DNA of 43,744 nucleotides from Chlorokybus atmophyticus (GCA_009103225.1 RHPI01000772.1:446558-490301), one strand, 5' to 3'; shown: positions 20,182 to 32,266, numbered from the stretch's first letter. Notes: a model not told the origin generated them from the letters alone. Numbers and translations: made by a program.

Positions 20182-20769
20182 CAACAAGCCACTACTATAG
20201 GTAGTGCTGTTTACACAGCTCTTTGCATGAGCGGAAAATGTGTTACACTGTTAAGTGAGGTGAATGAGCAAGCAACACGTGGATACTATGCCCTGACTGA
20301 TGACGACAAGCACACTGCAACCAGGCACACTAGGCCCACAGCGATGACAAGCACGATGCACACGCGAGCATGCACAGGCTCTCACACAGTGAGGGGGTTC
20401 TTGGTAACCGGGATGGCGTGTTCGTAGTTCAAGTCGTTTCACAAACTCTTGATTTTCTCACTCACAGTGACCAACTGATTCGGTGAACAATGTGACTACT
20501 TATACAAGTCAAGTCATGACTGTTTAGAACATAAGCTAACGGTCATACGGAGGCTATTTCCACAGCGATTGTCACTCGATGTAGAACACAACTTATAACT
20601 GAACAGCTACGCGCGGTGCCTATGTGGGCTATGGTTGTGAGCTACCTTGAAGTCATGACCTAGCTACTGGTCAGGGACGCGCGCGCGTTGGTATGTCAAT
20701 AGGCCGGGCGATGGTTTTGATGTAGACATGCCCGATGAAGGCTGGAATGTGTGGGCACCAAGCATGACA
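20179..20769 (-). repeat. E- terminal repeat A1
   Basis: 5' terminal repeat of E-, starting TGTCATGCTT at 20769 and ending with the junction word GTGGCTTGTTGACT. It is followed directly by the leader, not by B. The upstream flank is relic R integrase (KFKGE). Confidence 0.85.
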
Positions 20770-20900
20770 ACTCCCCTTTAAACTTGGTCCCTTTAATTGT
20801 AAGGACCTCAGCACATGCCCCAAATTGGCTAAGCACGTTGCAACAAGCTTTTGTGTATTATTGTGCAGTGCACAAGGGCAAAACCCTGCTCTCCATGTTG
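20770..20900 (-). pseudogene. Relic R integrase fragment upstream of E-
   Basis: Minus-strand VLSQFGACAEVLTIKGTKFK matches the E integrase VLSRFGSCAEVITDQGTEFR around the second catalytic Asp, here replaced (TIKG for TDQG). It stops at the E- boundary in GE and resumes at 7717 with FDKLLPKAY. Upstream it becomes unrecognisable before M2. Confidence 0.8.
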
Positions 20901-20911
20901 CACTGGTAGAA

Positions 20912-22416
20912 TTGGGTTTCGGCAAATCAGGTTGAATCCGCAACTTTGTAATGGACGAAGCCGGACGATTTGCGAATTTCGCTTATTGCATGACGGATCC
21001 ATATATAGGTTGTAGCTGCAGCCGGAGTTTTATTGCATCCTGTCACAAACGGCAATCCGCTGGTGACGATCGTAAGTACCGGATCCCCAATAATGTTGAG
21101 GATCGGTGTTTACATAATCAAGGGTTCAGGCCGCGAGAGACTCTTGTGTAAGTTGCAATTACAGTTGTGACCAATTCGTTAATAATGCGTCATTACTTCA
21201 TAACGCAATTGAGGACTCGACGATAACAGTAGATTGCATTCAAGTTGCATGCTAAAGCTGTACACATCATTAAAATTGTGACCGCTTCCATTAACGATAC
21301 GAGATTTCATACTTAACAAACTCGGAACGCTATGATGGATCCTTCCATTGTTACAAACCATAATAATTATACGACCTCGTCATTGCCAAATTGCCGGTTC
21401 AACCCCGCGGCCTATTGATGGCTTGCCCCGCGGCCTGCTAGTTGCAGGCCGCGGGGCAAGCAAGTAGAAGGCTGCGACTTGCATGTATAATCATTGGTAA
21501 ACCATGGTAGCACATGAGGTAAACATGTAAAGACTTGACCAGAACTCCGCAACCAACCTTGCGCCAGCAGGTGGCGCAGGGCGCATAATGCAAACATCTG
21601 CCGGTAATCTCGCGCTACGATTGGACAAAACGGCAAGTCGAACAAAGTCTCCCTCTCCAAGTCACCTTCATAGTGGTAAAATCCACCTTCACCTTTATCT
21701 TTTAAACACAAGTGGTATATATATATAGACATACCGCTGTATGTAAGTATATATGAAATATATTCAAATATGTATGTATATTTATATATGTATATATGAC
21801 TATATATTTATATATGTCTATATGTACATATAAATATACTTAAATGGATATATACATATACCGGTATTGCCGTTGTATGCAGATGTTAGTGCATGCGTGA
21901 TACATGCATTGCGGCACGTGAGACAAATGAGGCAGCCGTTAGGTTATATGCTCCACAAACGCGCTGCAGGGTGTATCGTGTCGTCGTAGTCTAGCTGGTC
22001 CATTGCTAGGTCATATGCTGTTGCTTGATACACCAAGTTCTGCCGCGCAGGTTCAAACCTTAACGATGGTGAGACGAAAACCCGTTTGCTGTGGCTCTTT
22101 TGGGTTTTCGCCGCGAACTGCGGCCATAACATTCCTGGTTAGATCACGCATTAAGATTAAGTTAATCTTTTTAATATAGAATATAACCAAAAATAAGTTT
22201 AAGATGTGGCCATTATTAAGTTTAAGAAAAGACGGATACCGAACTTAATATACACCAGCTAGTTGTCATTAATGGCAGCTCGATACCAAACAAAGTTGTG
22301 GCTGCAGCCGCAAAAAGTGCAAGAATGGATATGTTGCTTGCATATGGATCCTTAATTAAGTTATAGCCGAATCTCCAATTAATTTGTGGGCAAGGCCGAA
22401 TGTTGGGGGGCCATTT
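20912..22416 (-). mobile_element. M2: inverted second copy of the M element
   Basis: Homologous to M1 (5888-7548) in the opposite orientation over its whole length: matching ends, the TA-rich tract (about 21716-21860), the GC hairpin (21422-21460) and the TTCGAACCTGCGCGGC-like module, here single. It is flanked by relic R integrase on both sides (HCQQC-like to ISG-like part above 22425, VLSQFG part below 20900), so it is an independent insertion into R. Non-autonomous; no coding frame supported. Confidence 0.65.
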
Positions 22417-22424
22417 CAACCGGT

Positions 22425-22560
22425 GGAGTAGGGGAGAATGGTGCGTGTACAAGAGTTATTATGCTGTCGTTTGCTTATGCATTGGGTGTGAACCACAGCA
22501 ACATGTATGATATCCTTCAACGCATCTTACATACTCCAACCGTCGGGCTATTGCTGCCTA
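22425..22560 (-). pseudogene. Relic R integrase zinc-domain fragment
   Basis: One minus frame reads HTQCISKRQHNNSCTRTILP then YSTG, alignable with the E integrase HCQQCDMVRASLNTHSATLHPLPISG segment (second zinc ligand pair through the start of the core). The similarity is weak but falls in the right order and orientation just outside M2. R cannot be followed further upstream. Confidence 0.45.
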
Positions 22561-25500
22561 CGCCACTGTCACTACTTGCCTTCCTCCTACTGATACACAC
22601 GCATGCAAGTATTCGTATTATCATCTGCACCATGGCAATGGTTGCTCGTTAGCCTCTACATCGTTGGTGACAGCAGCAGCAGCAGACCAACTGAACTCCC
22701 CCTTTTTCGCCCCACCGCTCACTCAAAGTCTCTCCGCTCATCTTCAACGCAGTGCAATCACCATGCCCGGCAGCACTGCGTAATAAGGATATGAGTAGCT
22801 GTTGCGCAACATTGTAACATGCAGTGGCCCATTCCACCATGCGCAAGGCTGGTCGAGTGGGCCACCGGTTGTTACATGAAAGGAGAGGATATAGGTGATC
22901 TCCGTCTGCACGATCCGCTGACTCAATAGCTCGATCTACTTATGTCAAGCAATGAAACCTTATAGCCCTTAATATATACAAACTTACATATATATAAACA
23001 TACATGTATCCGCGTCACGCTTATAGCAGGGAATTCTCTACGCAGTCAAGACTATTTTTATGCCCATAGCTGTTGGCAACCTGAAGCAGGCAGTACATGT
23101 CAGTGGCGGTCCCCACTCAAATTCATGCCACTTAAGATTGAAATGTAATTTGGGTTATGATGGCTTATCGAATCAAGTTGTATCAGTATGTAATATATTA
23201 GCGCCACTTGAGGAAAGCACAAGGAAAGCACAGCTTGCGTGCATGCACGTCATTGCATGAGATTGCATCATGACACGATGTGTTTGCACACTATTAAGGT
23301 GTTTTATTAACAACCCAACTCGGTTAAAAAACATTTACAACTTGCCACGCTTGTTAACAGATAACGAGCAGATTAGGGTTGGGAGATATGTAAAGTCAGC
23401 TGGCGGCCACAGTCGCACTGCCCACTTGCTGGCGGTGACTAATTGTGGCATACAGTTGGTTGGTCATGCGCTGTGGGTTTGTGGGAGTGTTGCTGGTACC
23501 CACAGGTGCGTTGCTAGCAGGGGGTTTGGGCCAGCCCCTTGCGGCCTTACTTGCTGCTGCTTACTACTTGTTGCTTGTTGGTTGCCAACGGCAAGCATAG
23601 CATTTGCTCCATATGATTGTAGCATGCGTGTAAAATCACTGCGTATTTTTTATATTATGATTAATGTACAATCTACCCTCGCTTTTGTCATGTCCGTTAA
23701 TAAAACAACCCCGCCATATGTTGGACGCAAATGTTATGCGACCGATGTCCGTCTGCTCCCATGCCTTACTGCACGCACATAAGCCCCGCTCGCATAGTGT
23801 AGCTACACTATGCAACACACAGCTAGCGGCTGGCTGTGTGTTGCGTGTGATTCGGCTGTTGACCATGTTTGATGACGCAGTAACTATAGCGTGTAATCAA
23901 TTAGCGTTACATGGGGGGAGTGGATTAGTTAGAACGAGGGTGAGTAGTGGCGGCATGTCTTTGGGGTATGGGGCCTGCCCCGACCTCGTACCGCCAAGAA
24001 CGCGGCCGATTTAACCACTAACTGTGCTGCAATTGCATCGAATCCCCAGCGATTTTGGGTCGCTGTTGATCAGCAGTTGCCGCTGAATTAGTTTTCAGCA
24101 TCTTTTACGCATCTCAGCAATGATTGGCCAAATCGCTGCCTTTTTGAGCAATGGCTGTTGTCACCGTTGCGATCGCATTTGATCAAATTCAAGCGTGACC
24201 AAATGGTGGCCTAACGATGCAAATTTTCGTTTAGTTGAATCTTAATGTTACGGTAATTTAGGTTAGCATTATTTTGATGGTTGTAACCTTGGCATTACTG
24301 ACTGAATATTTTAGCACGTACCGTGGCCTAAACGTTATGTTAATCATTAAGTTTTAAAACGCTTAACTGCAGGTTGCTAGCCATATTGCACCATATTGCA
24401 CCATATTGCAACAGATGTGCTTCATTTTGCAACACATCTCAGATATCAACATGTATCATTGTATCTCCATATTTATTAACATTATTTCTGTTACACATCG
24501 AAAATGATCAACCTGCAGCCATAAGCGGCCACATATGCAGAACTGTGCTTAATTTTACATTTTATGGCATGCGTTTTAACAATTGGATGTGCTTTGGACG
24601 GCCAGGATTGTTTAGGCAGATCTAACGGTGTAACGCTTGTACTCGCCGCCTAGCCAATAAGTTGCCAATTGTTGCCTTCTTGCTTGTTTGCACTGTTTTG
24701 TGGCCTGTGTTCTACCCTAGACATATACCGTACTGCCATGAAGTACTCGTTATGTTTTGTTTGACCTTCTGTCATGTGGGCAATAGGCATCGAGCACGGT
24801 GCTGTGGCTGTCAACGAATGAAAAAAAACTCATACAGTTCGTATCAGTACGGTATCTTGGAAAGTACTTTGCCCAGGAGTCCAGGGAGGAAGGCACGCGC
24901 GGTACTAGCGCGCGTGCTACGGGGCATGTCGCGGCCGCCATCATTGATTCTTGCTGTCAGTGGCGGTGTGGTGGTCGGTAGTGTTGGGTGCTAACCAGTT
25001 GACTATTAATCAAGTGAATAAGGTTAACGTTAACCATTATCAGAGGAGGGCAAAGGTTATCGGGTTAGCGGGTTACGTTGAATTACACTTACTTCCCAAT
25101 TACTCTTGCACGACATTAAGTGTAATTCGCTAAGTTACGTAATTCAGTTTTAATTATAATATGAAATGCAGTTTGTGTTACGACACATGAAATACCTGGT
25201 ACCTTGTGATGCGAGTTGTAAGATCTCTTCATAGTATATCGTCGATCCTTTTTAAAAATATGCGGTAACATGTGGTACGTACCTTTACTTACATCCGAAT
25301 ACATGTACATCTACATATATAAGCAAGACTGTATGTACGTTGCATAATACACATATGTAAATGTGTATGTGTATTAATATACACATGTGAATAAATCAAG
25401 TCCATACATATCATGGACATGAAAAGGTTTATACATATATTATATATAGTTATGTATATTATTATTTATTTATACATATGTATAATGTACAAATGATAAA

Positions 25501-25940
25501 ATAAAACATTCATGTATGTGTGAGATGATGTGTTTGATGCTGATGTCCATGTGAATTATAAGCATGTATGTATTGTGTACATGTATTATTGCAAGCAAGT
25601 AATTGCGTTGTAAGATTCTTTTATCACATACGTAATCAAATCTCGATACATGTTTAAAGTTTATTCAGTTTATTCACAATGGGTCACTTGCACAAGCGCT
25701 TAATGTAAGTAGGTACGTATATGTGTGAACATGACATGATCATTATGGTCATCACATACACATCATATATTATGCAAACATATGGGCATTATTTTGCGAA
25801 AATAATGAAGTTGCTTAAAACCATGAACTTGCACCAGCTGCAAAGACCTCATCAAGAGCTATCGTTGGCGCCTACTTTCACCGCAAACTGTGACCGTATG
25901 AGAGATTAACCTGGCGTCAACATTAACCTAGTAACCACTA
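22561..25940. other. AT-rich spacer without supported gene
   Basis: No coding frame with domain support was found. The longest open frame (23270-23782, 170 codons, plus) has no recognisable motif and unlikely composition. Local features: CAG-type microsatellite near 22673-22687, adjacent palindromes at 23792-23844, three tandem CCATATTGCA units at 24381-24410, the palindrome GGTTAACGTTAACC at 25022-25035 and a TATA/ACATATG-rich stretch at about 25290-25500. Confidence 0.5.
23792..23844. repeat. Two overlapping perfect palindromes
   Basis: 23792-23813 is a 22-bp perfect palindrome (GCATAGTGTAG and its complement, no loop). 23812-23844 has 12-bp perfect arms (GCAACACACAGC) with a 9-nt loop. 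They share two bases, so only one cruciform can form at a time. Confidence 0.8.
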
Positions 25941-26192
25941 ACCGGCCCCTGCAGGTGGTTAATGCCCAACACTAGTGGGTGGCGAAAGAAAGTCGGGGTT
26001 TGGGCGTTGGTAGCGTTTGGGGCGCAGGGTGCGGTGGTGGCTGTCTGTGCATGCTGAGTTGGGGGGCGAGGGGCGCTGATGTGACACGTTGCCTGCCTGC
26101 CTGCTTGCAACGCCCGGAGCCTCTGCGGGACGCCAGCAGAGTGGGGGTGCGTTGATAGTAACAGAGTGAGTGCCGTGCTGCTGCGCCGCTGT

Positions 26193-26466
<274 letters not shown>

Positions 26467-26647
26467 TGGTGCCTAGCTCCGCGCATGTTGACCCCCGCAC
26501 TGCGAGCTTGGTAATGATTGTGAGCTCTCTGCAGTTGCCCGTGTGTGTGCACGCCCGCACTCATTTCACCCCTTACTTCTTTCAGCAAGAAGCGTGTGTG
26601 GAGGACCTTGCGGCTCTGACACGACAACAGGGAGTGCGCAAGCAAGC

Positions 26648-29600
26648 ATGGCGCTGATGCGCGTGGCGGCGGCGCTGCTGTTTTTGCTCGCCCAGCCCCT
26701 CTCCGCTGGTGAGAAGGACTGCGAGGCATTGCGCGTGCCTCGTACTTCTGCTTGGTCAGTCCGGTTTGGTGGCAAGTGAATGCATGCACAAGTGCAATAC
26801 AAAAAATGGATGAAGCTGGATGGCGTGTTTGGCCAACACTCTGGCAGCATTGTGGCAAGGTTGTAGTACTTTTGTCCCAGTGCATTCATCGATGGCAGCA
26901 ATCAACATGACATAGAGAGGCGTCATGCATGAAACATGGACATGCACATGAGCATAAACAGTCAAGCCCCCCCTCCTTTCCCTCCTCGTCAAAGGAAAAG
27001 AAGGAGGCTTTCTCTCTTTGCAGCTGTGTGCAGTGTGTTGGCTTTCTTCTTGTATTGCACCAGTTGCTAGCCACGCTTTCTGGTGCTGACAACTTGAACT
27101 ATGTGTTGTGCAGCTGCCACGGCTGTGATCTCTGGACGACTGTTTTGCGACAAGTGCAACAGCGGCATCCAAGTCCCCATCTCGCGCGGCGAGGTATGCT
27201 TCGGTGCTAAGAGCAGGCAAGTCCCCTCAGCAATGGGTGGCCAGGACCAACTGAGTCAAGGCTCTCTATATGTCCACGCGTTTGCAACATATTTCTCTAT
27301 ACATGTGCGAGAGAGCGAGCCCAATTACTTCTAGTTGATGTCATGCATGTGCAGGTGACGCTGAATTGCACAACGTATGTCCTACTCTTTGACGGGGATA
27401 ATTATACCTACGGGGACCATTCGGTGTTGTTGCACTCCAGCCAGTCGACCATTACAAGTGCAGATGGCACATTCAGCTTCCCCAATGTCTATATGACAGA
27501 CCAATACGTGGAACGCGTGAAAAACACCTCCGTGCTGCCTTATTATGACGACTACTACAGTGTGACCTTCCCAGTGCACTGCGACGTGTATGTCCCTGCA
27601 TCAGCGCCATGCACTGCTGCGGCCATCGCATACCCTATCAGCAACAACGTTAACTGCACAAGCCAGCAAGGAAGCTATTCACAGGGCCCTTATGCCTCTT
27701 CCCCAAGCCTCGCCTCTGTGGACGATCCACAGGATGCCTCCACTTATGCCCTTGGCAACTTTTGCCTTGCGCCGGCGCAAACACCTGTACCACCGACGTG
27801 CCCATTCCCTTCCGTTGCGCCCTCGCTGCGGCGGCTGTTCTACACCAAGCCCGTCCCCGCCGGCAAGCAAGCGTATTATGACGAGTTTGGAAGGAGGTTG
27901 GAGATTGCCTTCTGGAACGATGCAACTGGCCGTAGTGTGACGGTGCTTGAAGCCTGCACCTACCCTTACTCTCCCCACAGCGTGGAAGCTATCGGTAGTA
28001 GCTATTACGGTTACGCTGGCAACCTTCAAGTCGTAGGAGGTACGTGTATGAGAGACACAGATGTGCGCAAATGAAACAATGCCAGGATGCCTGCTTGGAC
28101 CTTGAGAGCGTATGCAATGGCAGAGAACCTTTACTTCTTGGGGCGCAACTGCTCCACTCGCGCCGTGGGGGTGTTTCGCAAGCCTGCGGCATGGCATCCT
28201 GACCGCTACCAGCGCAGCTCGCACTTTGCTCAACCCGTTCTCATCAATTCCAACTACACTTACTACGATACGTTTGCTGTTGATGTGGATGGTGAGACAG
28301 CTTGCTTGGGACAGTGCGAGGGAGCGCAATGCATTGTACAGGCATCTCATGGCTCTCTTGTGGTGATGCAGATAGCGGAAAGGAGTACGTGTACTTTGCG
28401 GGTCTATATCCGGCTGGAGATGGCATCTCGTATGTCACGCATTTTGCCGTACAGACTGCCACCTGGCCCGAGGCGGTCGTCCTGGATGTGTATGAAGATT
28501 ACCAGTACACAGGCGAAAGAAGCCCGGGATATTCATGGGATGCGTTGCACAGCATTGTTGTCGATTCCTCAGGTGCGTGTGTGACAGCACAGATGCAAAA
28601 AGTGTGTGATTCACCATGCTTGTGAGCAACTGCTGGTACCACCACCACCACACACACACATACCAGCGCAACCAAGCACGTGCGCACGCGCATTCTTTGC
28701 AAAATTTTGACTTCTAAGCCTAAACCATGCGATAAGACTCTTACATGTGCTTGTGTATTATGTGGCTTGCAGTGACGCCGCGCAGGGTGTGGTGGGCTTG
28801 GGAGGAGAATTACGCGTTTCCTTCTCCAACCTGCTCCGTCAGCTACGGAGCCATCTCTCCCGATCATCGCTCGATTACCAACCAGCAGCTATGGGATTTT
28901 TGTGTCAAGTTTATGTCCTTCGACCAAGGTGCACATGCGAATGCACGCACGTGCACCGGCGCAAAACTGTGATCCATAAACACTGCTAACCACATGGTTG
29001 ATGACGACAGTACACAAGAGGCTGTTTGCGTTGCACTATGGCCTTGATTTCTTGCGTGATGGGCTACTGCTGTCGGTGTTCAACATATCCGGAGAAGGGC
29101 CCGTGCCCATCCTCAGCAGTCGCCCACTTGGGTTGCAAGTGGACGCCATAGCATACTACGCTCCAGCGAGTAAGCCTTGTGCCCCCCCCCCCCCCNNNNN
29201 NNNNNNNNNNNNNNNNNNNNNNNNNNNNNNNNNNNNNNNNNNNNNNNNNNNNNNNNNNNNNNNNNNNNNNNNNNNNNNNNNNNNNNNNNNNNNNNNNNNN
29301 NNNNNNNNNNNNNNNNNNNNNNNNNNNNNNNNNNNNNNNNNNNNNNNNNNNNNNNNNNNNNNNNNNNNNNNNNNNNNNNNNNNNNNNNNNNNNNNNNNNN
29401 NNNNNNNNNNNNNNNNNNNNNNNNNNNNNNNNNNNNNNNNNNNNNTCCCCCCCTTCTGCGTTCCACCATGCGCTCTCACCCTCCCCTCTTACATCTACAA
29501 TTGTCAACGCAGACTACCTTTTCTTCAGCGCGATGAACGTGTTGAACTTGGACAGCAGCGATGCAACGGCGTACGTGGAATTGTCACAGCTGGTGGGCAA

Positions 29601-29751
29601 GGCGGAGCTTGACGCTTGTCTTGCAGTTTCTGGCAGCAGCGATGAAGACAAGCGCAAGCCGTGTGCTGCGACAGGGGTTGCCACTCATGGCAACCGTCCC
29701 GTGCACATTGTGACTCCCCCCCCAGGCGGCAGCATCGCCCTGTTCTATTAG
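26648..29751 (+). CDS. Secreted Ole e 1-like protein with propeller-like repeats, 8 exons
   Basis: Model: exons 26648-26708, 27114-27193, 27355-28039, 28124-28291, 28372-28572, 28773-28928, 29011-29169, 29513-29751; all introns GT-AG, total 583 codons with TAG. Residues 1-20 (MALMRVAAALLFLLAQPLSA) form a signal peptide, so it enters the secretory route. Exon 2 and early exon 3 (VISGRLFCDKCNSG, ISRGEVTLNC, DGTFSFPN) match the Ole e 1/extensin-like pattern G-x-V-x-C-x-x-C...C...G-x-F. The end of exon 3 and exons 4-8 each open with a related aromatic strand (RRLFYTKP, ENLYFLGRN, KEYVYFAGL, RVWWAWEEN, KRLFALHYG, NYLFFSAMN), suggesting about six propeller blades. Introns 1 and 3-7 are phase 1; intron 2 is phase 0. 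Intron 7 contains an assembly gap, so an exon could be missing. Function unknown; a cell-wall or extracellular-matrix protein is plausible. Confidence 0.8.
29196..29445. other. Assembly gap (250 N) after C14 run
   Basis: 250 unknown bases in intron 7 of the host gene, starting directly after a run of 14 C (29182-29195). The round size suggests an estimated gap. One more ambiguous base is at 31114 next to a G run. Confidence 0.95.
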
Positions 29752-29757
29752 CTGATG

Positions 29758-29826
29758 GTGAGTGCATGCTTCCTCGTGCACCAGTAATTGCGTGGTCGCC
29801 ATGCTCACAAATGCAAATGTTTGCAG
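29758..29826 (+). other. Candidate 3'-UTR intron of host gene
   Basis: Six bases after the TAG, ATG|GTGAGTGC is a strong donor and TTTGCAG at 29820-29826 a good acceptor. If TAG is a stop this is an intron in the 3' UTR. If UAG is read as Gln (see findings), the coding region would continue into the next exon, but the downstream frame shows no domain and contains further TAA/TAG codons. Confidence 0.35.
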
Positions 29827-29829
29827 GGG

Positions 29830-31939
29830 ATAAGTGGACAACCATGGCTCCATCATGTCAACCGCTAAAGGCTGGCCTTAGCGTGTATACAACCGCGTAC
29901 GCAACCAAGTCATACATGGTGTGTTGCATGCTAGTCACCTCCTTGCCCTACAAGCGTTATGCCTCCAGAAACAAATGTTTCACAAAGTGTTTGCATGCAA
30001 TCATGCATGCAAAAGCAAGCATGCGTGTGTCCGTGTGTGCGGGAGGGGGGAAAGGGGGGGAGGGGCATACCTGAGGTAGGCTAGGCCAGGTGCATTCGCG
30101 ACGGCAAGGGCAAAAAGCGCCGCCGAAGCAGCAGCAGGTGTGAGACCGTAATCATGGCTGCACGCAGCCCCACTGCAGACTGCAGAGCAAGCAAGCATTA
30201 GCATGAAGGCGGGACAGCAAACACAAATGCACACAAGCGACACTGTATTGTATACATGTAATCTCTTTCTATCAACATTAAGCATACATACGCCTGATGG
30301 AGTGTGCCATCAAAGTCCCCATCGGGCATGACCACATGTACACCACTCGTTTGTTAATAAGCAATGCGTGTGTGGCAGCACATTGTAATAGTGACAGCTG
30401 AGAGTGTTTGGGGTGGATGATAGACTCTCAATTGTCTGCGCATACATGTGGCGTCACGGTGCTATTTTCTCACACACTTTGCTTGGCCATGGGTCACATC
30501 TAAAAAGGACTGCAAACACCATGGGTTCAACCTGAGACCAACTATAGCCTTTGGATAGGTCCACCATCCGCCTTTTAGAATGTGTCTTAATTAACTTTGA
30601 TGGGTTCCGTACAGACAAGCGATGACTATGACATAAACACAGATAAGGCACGGTCCTTTAGTCATGTTATGAGAGATCAGGAGTCCCAATCTCATGTCTT
30701 GGCAAGACTCGACTATCAGTGCACATTTCTGTAAGCAAGATGTGAGCAACGTCCACAAGGCCATGGACAGTAGTGCGTTTTTCGATAACAAAAACGCAGC
30801 AAAAAATGCGGAGCAGCTAGGCTACGCATGCAATTCTTACAATTACGTGTTTGTTACTAGGAACAAACACACAAGCCGAGCCCGCACAAGCACTCGACAC
30901 AACTATGGCAAGAGAGTGTTGGTAAGTTTCGTCCATTCGCATGGGTTGGCGATGCGACGGCAACGGCACTGGCAAGCTAGCACAGGGGCACAGAGCGGGT
31001 ATAGAAGAGTCCGACAAGAGAGTCTAACAACTTTCCCAAGTGCGGCACCTGCACGATTGTAGCAACCATTGGCACCGACAGCGACACCACCACTTGCAGC
31101 GGCGGCAAACACGNGGGGGGAGGGGGACATGCAGCAGCAATCAACATTGGGCTAGTGGCAACGCCACCAGCACCTGCAGCAACGACACGTGCAACACCAT
31201 CAGCATTAGCAGCAGATGCAACAGCGCGTGCGACACTTCCAGCGTCAGTCGCGGCATCAGCAGCAGCACCCACGAGCCCTGCGGAGCGGCAACATCAGAG
31301 CAATGATTTGCAGTTGCTCGTTGACAGTGGTAATAGCGAGCGCAGGCGACGGTGGTAATAGTGCTCGCAGCCACGGCCATTCGCCTCACCAAAAGACGAT
31401 AAGACGACGCGGTCCCCACTACGGCTGCAGCGGATGTTGCTGCTTTGACTCACGAGGATGTTGTGTAGTGGTTGTACGCGTGTGTAGTAGAGTTGATAGT
31501 GAGTTGTAATACCGCTAGCCCATGAACCCTTGCGTTTCCATGTAATACACATCATCATCATAATTGCGGTGGCGGACGATGTGATCTATGTGGACGTCCG
31601 CCTGTCCGCGGCTGAGTTAGCGTTGCATACCACTGCATGTTAAGATTGCCGTGTTTGTGCCGCATATGCTCGTGAGGCAGCACCAGCAGCGGAGGCGCGC
31701 TGCACGCCAGTGGTGCCGCCCCCAGCAGCTGCGTGGGTGTGGGTGCGGAGCCAAAAGCGCTCTTCACATGTGATCGACTTGTTCGGTTCCACCTATCAGA
31801 TGGCATGATGTGTCCTGCGGCGTGGTGGAGACCCCGTCCCACCACTTCGTCGAGTGTGCATACTAGCAATGGTTTCGTGGTGATTCCTTCTAGGAGGTGA
31901 ATTCTTCTCTCCTTCTCTTCTTGCTGTTTTTCCGCCCTC
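29830..31939. other. Spacer with GCN-rich low complexity, no supported gene
   Basis: Contains a possible minus-strand exon at 30073-30183 (CTCTGCAG acceptor, CTCAG|GTATGC donor) encoding an Ala-rich peptide, and a GCA/ACC-rich low-complexity stretch at about 31060-31330 that gives Ala/Thr/Ser-rich open frames on both strands. None has a recognisable domain. The plus frame 30694-31062 and the minus frame 31558-32028 are open but unsupported. Confidence 0.4.
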
Positions 31940-31986
31940 CTTGCCCCACTTCCAGAGGGCATGCATTGCGCATGCTGTGGGGCAAG
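31940..31986. repeat. Hairpin at the E+ insertion site
   Basis: Perfect 10-bp arms CTTGCCCCAC (31940-31949) and GTGGGGCAAG (31977-31986), with a further GCATGC-rich palindrome inside. E+ is inserted at the exact edge of the right arm, whose last four bases CAAG (31983-31986) are the target duplication. Confidence 0.7.
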
Positions 31987-32259
31987 TGTCATGCCTATCG
32001 CCCAAGCATGCCAGTCGTCATCGGGCATGCCTACAGCGAGACCCTCGCCCGGCTTACTAGCATGGCGACCCGCGCGCGTCTCTGACCAGTAGCTAGGTCA
32101 TGTCTCTAGAGTAGCTCATGACCATAGCCTACGTAGGCACCGCGCGTAGCTGTTCAGTTGTGAGTTCAGTTATAAATCAGGTTCTATATCGAGTGGGATT
32201 TCCTGTGGAAATAGCCTCGATATGACCGTTAGCTTATGTTCTGGACATGAGTTGACTTG

Positions 32260-32266
32260 TATAAGT
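32260..32266 (+). promoter_or_regulatory. TATA box of E+ (TATAAGT)
   Basis: TATAAGT lies 32 nt upstream of GGTGACACTGTAAGT (32292-32306), the expected start region for pol II transcription. The box and the 32-nt spacing are the same in E- A2 (8262 to 8230), although the surrounding sequence differs. A second TATA-like word, TATAAAT, is at 32171-32177. Confidence 0.6.

Larger units (their letters stand above)
7718..20769 (-). mobile_element. E-: Ty3/gypsy-like retrotransposon with DNA methyltransferase and PHD
   Basis: This minus-strand element of 13.05 kb (11.0 kb without the nested copia-like insert) starts TGTCATG at 20769 and ends CCGACA at 7718. Order: A1, leader, gag, unknown ORF2, protease, C5 methyltransferase, RT, RNase H, integrase, PHD, purine tract, B1, A2, B2. 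It lies inside relic R integrase; removing it with a 3-bp AGT duplication restores the R reading frame (GEFDK). A1 and A2 differ by a few percent, and the coding parts carry many frameshifts, so it is an inactive copy. It is a different subfamily from E+: the A repeats align only loosely outside conserved blocks. Confidence 0.85.

Noticed and set aside
23270-23782. 170-codon open frame as a gene
   Set aside because: No domain, no homologue recognised and no splice or promoter context; composition resembles the surrounding spacer.
31060-31358. Ala/Thr-rich open frames as protein-coding exons
   Set aside because: GCA/ACC low-complexity DNA opens frames on both strands; an ambiguous base and a G run lie nearby.
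31558-32028. 156-codon minus-strand open frame
   Set aside because: It runs into terminal repeat A1 of E+, with no domain; it is best explained as chance.
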